Source: Spirochaetaceae bacterium (GTDB taxonomy: Bacteria > Spirochaetota > Spirochaetia > DSM-27196 > PXBQ01). Taken from it: DNA of 7,272 bases. Positions 1 through 5,810 of this stretch are shown piece by piece. Every line of letters begins with the position of its first letter. Within the stretch, counting starts at the first letter, position 1. The notes beneath the pieces are model-generated. The model saw only the letters and a program-made list of their open reading frames with translations. It was not told the DNA's origin and searched no databases. The translations under genes and the position numbers were made by a program. Location: the NCBI GenBank assembly GCA_003566875.1, contig PXBQ01000516.1, positions 1 to 7,272 on the forward strand. The letters run 5' to 3'.

Positions 1-2
1 AA

Positions 3-41
3 AAAGCAATCGAAGACGAGTTGCGCGCCGCAAAATCCTGA
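3..41 (+). CDS. Possible C-terminal end of a convergent plus-strand gene (partial)
   Basis: The first bases read in one plus-strand frame as KAIEDELRAAKS followed by TGA. This is a charged, helix-like tail typical of a real protein C-terminus, and the minus strand has no ATG or GTG start within 1-67 that could begin another gene of the operon. If real, it converges on the isomerase-like gene with only 26 bases between the two stop codons. Twelve codons are too few to identify a product or to exclude chance. An alternative is that this is plain intergenic DNA. Confidence 0.3.
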   Translation, partial: KAIEDELRAAKS

Positions 42-67
42 TTGACAGCGACCTTGTCGGCGCGACT

Positions 68-1246
68 TCACCGCCGGTAGCCGGTACGCGCGCTCTCGCA
101 GAGCCAGTAATCGGCCACGCGACGGGCGCCCTCGGTATCGGTCCAGCCGCGGTCGATCTGGTCCGCGAGGAATTCGGCGAGCACGGTCTTAATGAAAAGC
201 ACCTTGCCGTAGAGCCACTCGATACATCGGGCGTCGGAGGCGACGATGCTCGAGCGGAGCGCCGGAAGCGCCTCGAACCGCTGCTGGAATACGCTGCGGT
301 ACGAGCTCGCGCGGAAGTTGAACCACCAGAGCCCACCCGGGTGAACGTTCGTGAAGACGCGGGCCGCCTGGACGATGTCCAGATTGTTTCCCGCGGCGGC
401 GTTCACAAACTCGAACCCGATGTTCGCGTAGCGATCGAACACCGGGTAGAGACGGACGATCCTCTGCGGATCGTTCAGCATCGTGTGGTGTCGGGTGTCT
501 CGCTTCATGCCGCAGAAGACCTGAATCCGGGTACCGGCCCGATCGAGCTCCGCGAGCATAGAGTGGTAGAGACGACTCTCGATGCCGTCGGACGGTTCAC
601 TCGCGACGCGACCGGACAGGAGCGGCTCCAGATCGACCCGGATCGTACCGTAGCCGGATGAGCGGAGCGAATCCAGATCGGCATGAATGCTCGCGAGCGC
701 ATCGTCGGCGGCCGCAGCGGCCGATACGGCGGATTCTCTCAACTCGGATGAGATCTCGAAGTACGGGACGACGACGAGCCTCTGCCCGAACGAGCGCGCG
801 ACGTGCATCTCGCGAGCACCGACGACGATGTTCTTCACGCCGATCCTTTCGCATACGGCCACAGGCCATTCAGGATCGTGCGATGTCAACAGGATCTTCT
901 CTTCCAACGTGTCGAAATCGCGCGGGGTCTCGAGCCGGCACTCAAAGAGGTCTGCGAGCATCCGGCGGACGATCGTGTTCCAGTACGTGTTCCGGCTTCG
1001 CTCGAACGCAGTGAGGAACGCGTCGCGCCGGTCCGCTTCGCCGAGTCGCACATTGGGTGCAGGGTATCCCGCCGCGCGGAGCTCGCGCAGAAACCAGAAG
1101 TAGTGGAGGATGTCCCAGGCGTTCGCCGCGGCTACATTCTCAGACTCGTCCAAATGCGTATGCGTGTCGAAGACGTCCGCGCGCATCACGTACTCCGTTA
1201 CTGCCCTCGTATCGTTACTCATCATCGTCATACCGGTGCTTGTCAT
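68..1246 (-). CDS. Uronate isomerase-like protein (UxaC-related, amidohydrolase superfamily)
   Basis: Probable cytoplasmic aldose-ketose isomerase acting on a hexuronate such as D-glucuronate, the first step of uronate breakdown. The 392 residues start with an ATG that overlaps the SDR stop as ATGA; internal ATGs at 1231, 1225 and 1222 are alternatives, and none has a clear ribosome binding site. Visible family marks are the metal-binding HxH in DTHTHL (H29, H31), an HY pair (H48-Y49) in DILHYFWFLRELRAAG, a GGLWWF stretch (304-309), and SDAR (D338, R340) near the C-terminus, which matches the conserved Asp-x-Arg of uronate isomerases. The protein is shorter than typical UxaC (about 470 residues). 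At the place where UxaC usually has a QLHIGALR-like strand it has QVFCGMKR, with Phe replacing His. It is therefore a divergent member, and a related sugar or even a non-isomerase activity is possible. It is last in the operon and translationally coupled to the SDR. Confidence 0.72.
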   Translation of the reverse strand: MTSTGMTMMSNDTRAVTEYVMRADVFDTHTHLDESENVAAANAWDILHYFWFLRELRAAGYPAPNVRLGEADRRDAFLTAFERSRNTYWNTIVRRMLADLFECRLETPRDFDTLEEKILLTSHDPEWPVAVCERIGVKNIVVGAREMHVARSFGQRLVVVPYFEISSELRESAVSAAAAADDALASIHADLDSLRSSGYGTIRVDLEPLLSGRVASEPSDGIESRLYHSMLAELDRAGTRIQVFCGMKRDTRHHTMLNDPQRIVRLYPVFDRYANIGFEFVNAAAGNNLDIVQAARVFTNVHPGGLWWFNFRASSYRSVFQQRFEALPALRSSIVASDARCIEWLYGKVLFIKTVLAEFLADQIDRGWTDTEGARRVADYWLCESARTGYRR

Positions 1247-2088
1247 ACAGGTGAGTTCGCGACAAAACCACCGTCGACCGGGACCGTGACGCCGGTGACA
1301 AAACCCGACGCGTCGTCGCTCGCGAGCCAGAGCAGCGTACCCACCAGGTCTCGCGCGATACCGAAGCGCTTCAACGGCGTGTTGTCGATCGTCCGCGCGC
1401 CTCTTTCGGTCAGATTGCCGTGTCGGTCGGACTGCGGTCCGTCGCGATCGGGTTTCGGGAAGAAGCCGGGCGCAATGCCGTTCACGCGGATCCCGGCCGG
1501 GGCAAGGTACGCCGCGAGCCACCGCGTGAAGTTCTCGACGCCGGCCTTCCCGGCCGCGTACGCGGAGTTCCTCGTGAGCGGCGTGTAGCTGTTCATCGAC
1601 GCGATATTGACGATCGCGCCTCCGCCGTTCTCGGCCATCTGCCGGCCGAAGACCTGGCACGGGATCATCGTGCCGGTCGTGTTCAGGACGACGACCCGGC
1701 TGAACTCCGCGGGATCGAGCGCGAAGAATCCACGAAGTTCGCCGGGTTCATCGTGCAGCTCCTCCGCGACGAATGAGTTCACGGTCGTGATCGCTCCCTT
1801 TGCGTTTCCTCCTGCGCCGTTGACGAGGATGCCGCACGGTCCAAACGCGTTCATGACCGCGACGCCGGCGGCGCGTACCTGTTCCGCGTCGGTAACGTCC
1901 GCGATCACCGAGATCGCCGTTCCGCCTTCGGCTTCTATTGCTTGTTTGACCGCGTTGAGTTTCTCGCCCGTCCTTCCGATCAAGGCTACCTTCGCGCCCT
2001 CGGCTGCGAGCCCCTTCGCCATCTCGGAACACAGGTTCCCTCCTGCGCCGGTCACGACCGCCACTTTGTCTCTTACTCCGCTGAACAT
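1243..2088 (-). CDS. uxuB: SDR-family D-mannonate oxidoreductase (fructuronate reductase)
   Basis: Classical short-chain dehydrogenase/reductase of 281 residues, probably cytoplasmic, interconverting D-fructuronate and D-mannonate with NAD(P)H. The nucleotide-binding turn is TGAGGNLC (13-20) after the first beta strand, with acidic D64 in ADVTD and the NGAGGN motif at 90-95. The catalytic set is N136, S164 (NIASMNS), and Y177/K181 in YAAGK. The C-terminus has the usual VDGGF. NGAGGNAKGAITT and the TGxGGxLC form of the cofactor motif recall the Bacillus YjmF/UxuB-type SDR rather than generic FabG-like enzymes. The residue after beta 2 is basic (GRT, R39) rather than acidic, which leans towards NADP(H). 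The start is set by GGAGG (2094-2098) five bases before the ATG; an open frame continues upstream through the terminator region but has no support. The stop overlaps the next ATG (ATGA). Another sugar-acid substrate is possible. Confidence 0.8.
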   Translation of the reverse strand: MFSGVRDKVAVVTGAGGNLCSEMAKGLAAEGAKVALIGRTGEKLNAVKQAIEAEGGTAISVIADVTDAEQVRAAGVAVMNAFGPCGILVNGAGGNAKGAITTVNSFVAEELHDEPGELRGFFALDPAEFSRVVVLNTTGTMIPCQVFGRQMAENGGGAIVNIASMNSYTPLTRNSAYAAGKAGVENFTRWLAAYLAPAGIRVNGIAPGFFPKPDRDGPQSDRHGNLTERGARTIDNTPLKRFGIARDLVGTLLWLASDDASGFVTGVTVPVDGGFVANSPV

Positions 2089-2093
2089 CTTTT

Positions 2094-2098
2094 CCTCC
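2094..2098 (-). promoter_or_regulatory. Ribosome binding site of the SDR gene
   Basis: GGAGG on the minus strand lies five bases before the ATG at 2088. It fixes the SDR start and rejects the longer reading frame that begins inside the end of the binding-protein gene. Confidence 0.8.
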
Positions 2099-2111
2099 AC
2101 GTGCCGTTCGG

Positions 2112-2128
2112 TTCGGACCGTGTCCGAA
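2112..2128. promoter_or_regulatory. 17-base palindrome upstream of the SDR gene, possible operator
   Basis: TTCGGAC and GTCCGAA form perfect 7-base arms around a 3-base centre. The site sits between the terminator-like hairpin and the SDR ribosome binding site, in the leader of the two enzyme genes. The size and symmetry suit a dimeric repressor such as a LacI- or GntR-type protein. It could equally form a small hairpin in the RNA. No regulator of that kind is in the window. Confidence 0.4.
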
Positions 2129-2158
2129 ACAAAGAACGGCCCGGCATCAACCGGGCCG
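2127..2158 (-). terminator. Intrinsic terminator or attenuator after the binding-protein gene
   Basis: Minus-strand transcript forms an 8-bp all-GC stem (CGGCCCGG with CCGGGCCG) closed by a 6-base loop TTGATG, followed at once by TTCTTTGTTT. The stem begins 20 bases after the binding-protein stop codon. This is a good Rho-independent terminator on the minus strand, though the T tract is interrupted by C and G, so some read-through into the SDR and isomerase genes is likely. I see no convincing promoter between it and the SDR start. Confidence 0.75.
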
Positions 2159-2177
2159 CCTCGAGCAGGAGCTGAGC

Positions 2178-3767
2178 TTACTGCAGCGCCGCGTACACTT
2201 CCTGTGCGCGTTCGGTGACCACGGTGCCTCCGCTTCGGTACCACCGGTCGACGAACTCGTCAAACCTGTCGAGTCCCCAGTCGCCCACGACGATCTTCGC
2301 GACGTACTCCTGGAACAGCCTGTGCGTCCGGATGTCGGGGTAGCCTTCGTAAATTGAGGGCGGCAGGAACTGCCCCGCGATCGCGCGTACCGTATCTCGC
2401 GAGTACCCGTCAATCATCCGGTTCACGTTGACGAGTGACCCGTATGCAGCGAACATCTCCGGCGATTCGTCCGGATCGATGATGCTCATCTGGAACAGAT
2501 TCTGCCCGGCGATGACCTCGGCATTCGAGAACACCTGAGCTCCGACCGACGTGCGGTATCCGGTTCCGAGCGCAAGGAAGTCCGCGGTTGTCAGACGAAC
2601 CTCCCGCCCGTCTTCGATAAGGTAATTCACGCCCTCGTAACCTCGAAGACGCTCTTCGCTTGTCGCAGGATCGTTGATCCACTCCAAGGCTCGCATCGTC
2701 CGACGAATCGCTTCCTCGCTCATGTGAGCGCCGAATACGTAGCCCGGCCGACGATAATCGGTGGTCGTCAGGAAGCCGTCGTAGTCCGGATGCCGGAGCA
2801 TCGGCAGGTACTCCAACCGTACGTCGGTAACGCCGGAGTTGTAGAGCACGGTGAAGCGGCCGCCGGCCCAATGGACGCCGTGGTACCATGACCCGATCAA
2901 GTCTCCGGTGATCTTGCCCATCCAAACCTGGTTGGTGTTGATAAAGGTTTCCGGGTCGAGCAGACCCTCCGCGTAGAGACCGCGCATCCATTCGATCGCA
3001 GACCTCATCGCCGGCTGAACCGCGCTGTACTGCAGCTTGCCGTCGTAGATGTCAAACTGGGGGAAACCTTCGACCATCGCGATCCCAAAAGGCGCAAAGA
3101 GATGGTCCATCCAGCGGCCTCCTTCCCGACCGGACGTCGGGATCTCATTGTTTGGGTCGCCGTCGCCGTTCGCGTCCTGGTCCCGGAACGCTCTAAGCAC
3201 CGTCACGTACTCGTCCACGGTGGTGGGCACCGGGAGTCCGAGACGATCGAGCCAGTCGCCGCGGATCATGCCGCCGAGCGGCGTAAACTGGACAGCAGGA
3301 AGCACGTAGATCGATCGACCGTCCGGGCTTAGGGACTTGATGAAATCCCAGATTTCCGCCGGGACGTTGTTATAGTAGACCGGCATTTCCTCGCGTACCA
3401 GGGCGGTCAGATCGGCTACCGCTCCGTTGTCGATCAGCTCTCCTTCGATGCCACCCCACGGCATGAACACATCGGGAAGCTCGCCGGCAGCGATTCGCAG
3501 CCGTAGCTGCTGCAGATAGTCGGTGCCGCCGTTCCACGGGACCATCGGTGATTCCCAGACTATGCCGAACTGTTCGGCGAAAGCGACGGATTGCGGATGG
3601 TTCGCGTCCATGATGCCGTTCTGGTTGTTCTCGTTCCAGTGCTCGATAGCGATTACGTCCCTACCGGGCGCCGCCTTCTCCGTTTTGCCGGCCGCCACAC
3701 CGAGTGCCGCCGCCACCAGCGAGAGCACGAGTGCCAAACCGATCGATCGTGTGAGTTGCCTTTTCAT
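2178..3767 (-). CDS. ABC sugar transporter extracellular solute-binding protein (LplA/YtcQ type)
   Basis: Secreted binding protein of 529 residues that captures the sugar and delivers it to the two permeases. It has a basic start (KRQLTR), a hydrophobic stretch at about 8-26 and a likely signal peptidase I site after VAA (A26). There is no cysteine at the cleavage region, so it is not a lipoprotein and would be free in a periplasm. Family features are AGELPDVFMPWGG (94-106), a calcium-loop-like segment DQDANGDGDPNNE (196-208) as seen in long binding proteins such as LplA and the alginate-binding AlgQ proteins, and EWINDPATSEE near the middle of the second half. The length matches this long subfamily (about 500-550). 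AGGAGG lies seven bases before the second ATG, so the start is at 3767 rather than at the ATG at 3773. It follows the permeases after a hairpin and precedes a terminator. The ligand, probably uronate-containing, is inferred from the neighbours. Confidence 0.9.
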   Translation of the reverse strand: MKRQLTRSIGLALVLSLVAAALGVAAGKTEKAAPGRDVIAIEHWNENNQNGIMDANHPQSVAFAEQFGIVWESPMVPWNGGTDYLQQLRLRIAAGELPDVFMPWGGIEGELIDNGAVADLTALVREEMPVYYNNVPAEIWDFIKSLSPDGRSIYVLPAVQFTPLGGMIRGDWLDRLGLPVPTTVDEYVTVLRAFRDQDANGDGDPNNEIPTSGREGGRWMDHLFAPFGIAMVEGFPQFDIYDGKLQYSAVQPAMRSAIEWMRGLYAEGLLDPETFINTNQVWMGKITGDLIGSWYHGVHWAGGRFTVLYNSGVTDVRLEYLPMLRHPDYDGFLTTTDYRRPGYVFGAHMSEEAIRRTMRALEWINDPATSEERLRGYEGVNYLIEDGREVRLTTADFLALGTGYRTSVGAQVFSNAEVIAGQNLFQMSIIDPDESPEMFAAYGSLVNVNRMIDGYSRDTVRAIAGQFLPPSIYEGYPDIRTHRLFQEYVAKIVVGDWGLDRFDEFVDRWYRSGGTVVTERAQEVYAALQ

Positions 3768-3774
3768 CGGCATA

Positions 3775-3780
3775 CCTCCT
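3775..3780 (-). promoter_or_regulatory. Strong ribosome binding site of the binding-protein gene
   Basis: A perfect AGGAGG, preceded by an A-rich run, is seven bases from the ATG at 3767 but only one base from the ATG at 3773. This decides for the downstream start. It is the strongest ribosome binding site in the window, as suits a binding protein needed in excess over the permeases. Confidence 0.85.
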
Positions 3781-3791
3781 CTTTTTTTTCT

Positions 3792-3810
3792 CGAGGGTCG
3801 ACGACCCTCG
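3792..3810. other. Intergenic hairpin between permease 2 and the binding-protein gene
   Basis: CGAGGGTC and GACCCTCG form a perfect 8-bp stem around a 3-base loop, 12 bases beyond the permease 2 stop codon. In the minus-strand transcript it is followed by an A run and AGGAGG, not by a T run, so it is not a terminator in that direction. Hairpins at permease/binding-protein borders often protect an RNA end and help set different protein levels; that role here is inferred. Confidence 0.6.
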
Positions 3811-3822
3811 TATCAACCCGTA

Positions 3823-4713
3823 TTAACCCTTGACCGATCCCAGAAGCGCCCCTTTCACGAAGTGGCGCTGAAGGAACGGATAGAGCATCAGAATCGGCAG
3901 GGTCGCGAAGATCGTGACCGCCGCCTCGATCGTCCTGCGATTCAGGTCAGCGGTGCCGCGGCCACCGACCTCCCCCGATCTATCCTGGAGTGCGGCGCTC
4001 TGTGCGATGAATTGGCGGAGACGAATCTGGATCGGCATCAGGTTTGCGTCGCGCAGGAACATCAGCGGATGCAGGAACATATTCCAGTAGTTGACCGCGA
4101 AGAACAAAGCGAGCGTCGCAAACACCGGTTTGGAAAGCGGGATGATGATCCGCACCAATATGTGGAGGTGATTTGCCCCCTCCATCAGCGCGGCCTCCTC
4201 GAGCTCGTCCGGCAGACCCTGGAAGAACGTCCGCATGATGATGAGGTTGAACTCGGTGATGAGGTGCGTAACGATCAGCACGTGAATATTGTTCATGAGT
4301 CCGTACGAGCGAATCGAGAGGAAGTACGGGATCAACGGATAGCGGATAACCAGGGAGATCACGACCATCAGGCTCAGCGCCTTCCGCGGTGTGAAGTACG
4401 AGCGGCTCAACGGATACGCGAAGAGCGCGGTGAAGCCGAGGCTGCCTACTACGCCGACGACCGTTACGTAGACCGAGTTCAGGAACGCGCGGTGCAACAT
4501 TCGGTCGCGGACGACGTATCTCCACCCGGTGGTTTGAAAACCGACGGGCCACACGTACACCCTGCCGGCTTCCGCTGCCGGCCCCGCGCTGAACGAGACC
4601 GCGAGCGTGTGTACGAGCGGATACAGCATGATCAATGCAAGCAGAGCGAGTGTCGCCTCGTTCAGGAACAGGAAGGCTCGTTCCGTTCGCGAGTCTTTCA
4701 GAAGTTTGTTCAC
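3823..4713 (-). CDS. ABC sugar transporter permease 2 (YtcP/UgpE-like, CUT1)
   Basis: Inner-membrane permease of 296 residues that forms the channel with permease 1. Hydrophobic segments are visible at about 14-40, 81-101, 112-132, 143-160, 196-215 and 262-280, which fits the usual six spans. The cytoplasmic ATPase-docking EAA loop is EEAALMEGANHLHILVR followed by IIIPLSKP (172-196). The C-terminus, FLQRHFVKGALLGSVKG, is the typical ending of this family. The start is GTG: GGAGG (4720-4724) is six bases from the GTG at 4713 but only three from the GTG at 4716, and the 4713 start gives a GTGA overlap with the permease 1 stop. No ATPase gene is nearby; CUT1 importers of this type commonly share an MsmK/UgpC-like ATPase encoded elsewhere. 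Confidence 0.92.
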   Translation of the reverse strand: MNKLLKDSRTERAFLFLNEATLALLALIMLYPLVHTLAVSFSAGPAAEAGRVYVWPVGFQTTGWRYVVRDRMLHRAFLNSVYVTVVGVVGSLGFTALFAYPLSRSYFTPRKALSLMVVISLVIRYPLIPYFLSIRSYGLMNNIHVLIVTHLITEFNLIIMRTFFQGLPDELEEAALMEGANHLHILVRIIIPLSKPVFATLALFFAVNYWNMFLHPLMFLRDANLMPIQIRLRQFIAQSAALQDRSGEVGGRGTADLNRRTIEAAVTIFATLPILMLYPFLQRHFVKGALLGSVKG

Positions 4714-5669
4714 CACAAGCCTCCGCCCTGTCGGCGCATAAGTTGATTGACCACCCAGACCATCGCAAACGCGACAAAACCCTGGAAGAGTCCGATCGCC
4801 GTTGTGAGGCTGTACTGGCCTTCGGTGAGACCGACGCGATAGACGTACGTATCGAAGACGTCGCCTACTCCGTACGTGAGCGGAGTCAGGAAGTTGTAGA
4901 TCCGGTCGAACCCGAAGTTCATCAAGCCGCCGATCCGAAGCAGTAACAGCACCATCGCCGTCGGCAGGATGCTGGGGAACGTAATCCGCACGATCCGCTG
5001 AAAGCGATTGGCACCGTCGATCATCGCCGCTTCGTAGAGCTGCGGATCTATACCGGCAATCGCCGCGAGGTACACGATCGTACCGTAGCCGCTATTTCGG
5101 TAGAGGCCGGAGAGGATGATCATCGGCCGGAAGAACCATGACCGTTGCACGAGCAGCATGCGCTCACCACCGAGCGCGACGATGATCTGGTTCACGATTC
5201 CGTTCAGGCTCAACAGTTGGAAGAAGAGAGCGGCGATCATGACCCACGAAAAAAAGTACGGAAGGTAGAGAACTGTCTGTAATCCCCGTTTGAGGCTCGA
5301 CATCCGGACTTCGTTCAACGCAAGCGCGAGCAAAATCGGCGCGGGGAATCCGAAGAGGATTTCCTGGAGAGCGATCAGCATCGAGTTGTAGAAGACCCGG
5401 TAGAAATCCTGGTACTGAAAGAGATAGGCAAAGTGTTTGAAGCCGACCCACCTGCTCGCGAGGAATCCTCTGAAGATGTTGTAGTCCTGGAACGCGATCA
5501 GGATTCCTCCCATCGGGATCGCCCGGAACAACAAGAACCAGAGGATCCCCGGAATCACCATCAGGTACAGCAACCGATGTTTGCGCATCGTCGTGTTGCG
5601 CAACTTCCGGGTGCGGCCCGTGCGAACCAGTGTCACAGGCACAGCCGGCGTGCCCACATTCGTTGCCAT
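4710..5669 (-). CDS. lplB: ABC sugar transporter permease 1 (LplB-like, CUT1)
   Basis: Inner-membrane permease of 319 residues, partner of permease 2. A basic cytoplasmic N-terminus (RTGRTRKLRNTTMRKHR) leads into the first span at about 33-52 (LLYLMVIPGILWFLLF), followed by FQDYNIFRGF, a typical LplB-type segment. Further spans are near 95-118, 133-153, 183-204, 235-250 and 292-310. The EAA loop is YEAAMIDGANRFQRIVR with ITFPSILP (212-236). I choose the ATG at 5669: GGGGG (5677-5681) lies seven bases upstream and can pair with the anti-SD using one G-U pair, and a possible promoter leaves room for a leader. The ATG at 5690, giving seven more residues, has no ribosome binding site but cannot be excluded. 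It is the first gene after the regulator and the repeat-rich gap, and is coupled to permease 2 by overlap. Confidence 0.92.
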   Translation of the reverse strand: MATNVGTPAVPVTLVRTGRTRKLRNTTMRKHRLLYLMVIPGILWFLLFRAIPMGGILIAFQDYNIFRGFLASRWVGFKHFAYLFQYQDFYRVFYNSMLIALQEILFGFPAPILLALALNEVRMSSLKRGLQTVLYLPYFFSWVMIAALFFQLLSLNGIVNQIIVALGGERMLLVQRSWFFRPMIILSGLYRNSGYGTIVYLAAIAGIDPQLYEAAMIDGANRFQRIVRITFPSILPTAMVLLLLRIGGLMNFGFDRIYNFLTPLTYGVGDVFDTYVYRVGLTEGQYSLTTAIGLFQGFVAFAMVWVVNQLMRRQGGGLW

Positions 5670-5701
5670 CAAAATGCCCCCAAATTTCATTGCCGTGATT
5701 T

Positions 5702-5730
5702 TTTATTGCACGGTCCCGGGCGCAGCGCAA
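5702..5730 (-). promoter_or_regulatory. Weak sigma-70-like promoter candidate for the transporter genes
   Basis: On the minus strand, TTGCGC (5725-5730) and AATAAA (5702-5707) are 17 bases apart, with a transcription start predicted near 5695. Both boxes match poorly (three and four of six), as expected for an activator-dependent promoter. The -35 box lies within one of the repeats described for 5704-5788. The predicted start would leave about 25 bases before the ATG at 5669 but almost none before the ATG at 5690. Confidence 0.3.
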
Positions 5731-5788
5731 CGGTAAATTTTTCACACTTGGTGCAAACGGTGACAATTTGTGGGCGCCAAAAGGTGAC
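5704..5788 (-). repeat. Imperfect tandem repeats, candidate operator of the AraC-family regulator
   Basis: Minus-strand copies are GTCACCTTTTGGCGCC (5788 down to 5773), GTCACCGTTTGCACC (5764 to 5750), ACCGTTGCGCTG (5734 to 5723) and a weaker ACCGTGCAATA (5714 to 5704). They share the core ACCgTTtGCrCC and start 24, 27 and 20 bases apart, about two helical turns or a little more. They fill the gap between the regulator and permease 1. AraC-family proteins bind directly repeated sites with this sort of spacing and often overlap a poor -35 box. The match is by eye only, and the spacing is uneven. Confidence 0.4.
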
Positions 5789-5810
5789 CCCCGTGCATTA
5801 ATATGGAATT

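Noticed and set aside
803..1588. Plus-strand open frame (about 261 codons) opposite the isomerase-like gene and the SDR C-terminus
   Set aside because: It has Arg- and Pro-rich, low-information sequence and runs across the junction of two well-supported minus-strand genes.
1246..1660. Upstream extension of the isomerase-like frame to 1660
   Set aside because: The added residues are Arg-rich and overlap the SDR catalytic region in another frame; the ATGA overlap at 1243-1246 gives a natural start.
2089..2244. Upstream extension of the SDR frame to 2244
   Set aside because: It would run through the terminator hairpin and the end of the binding-protein gene; GGAGG five bases before the ATG at 2088 marks the real start.
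2410..2991. Second minus-strand open frame inside the binding-protein gene
   Set aside because: Out-of-frame shadow with Arg/Ser-rich sequence; the overlapping frame has clear binding-protein motifs.
3782..3810. Hairpin plus T run read as an intrinsic terminator
   Set aside because: The T run precedes the stem on the plus strand and becomes an A run after the stem on the minus strand, so it does not terminate in either direction.
3523..4746. Long plus-strand open frame (about 407 codons) opposite permease 2 and the start of the binding protein
   Set aside because: The translation is rich in Arg, His, Gln and Asp with no recognisable domain, and it lies antisense to clear membrane and signal-peptide coding. 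It is an antisense shadow typical of GC-rich DNA.
5774..5777. GC-rich GGCGCC/CCCGGG restriction-like palindromes in the gap upstream of permease 1
   Set aside because: Six-base palindromes are expected by chance in GC-rich DNA and have no extended symmetry here.
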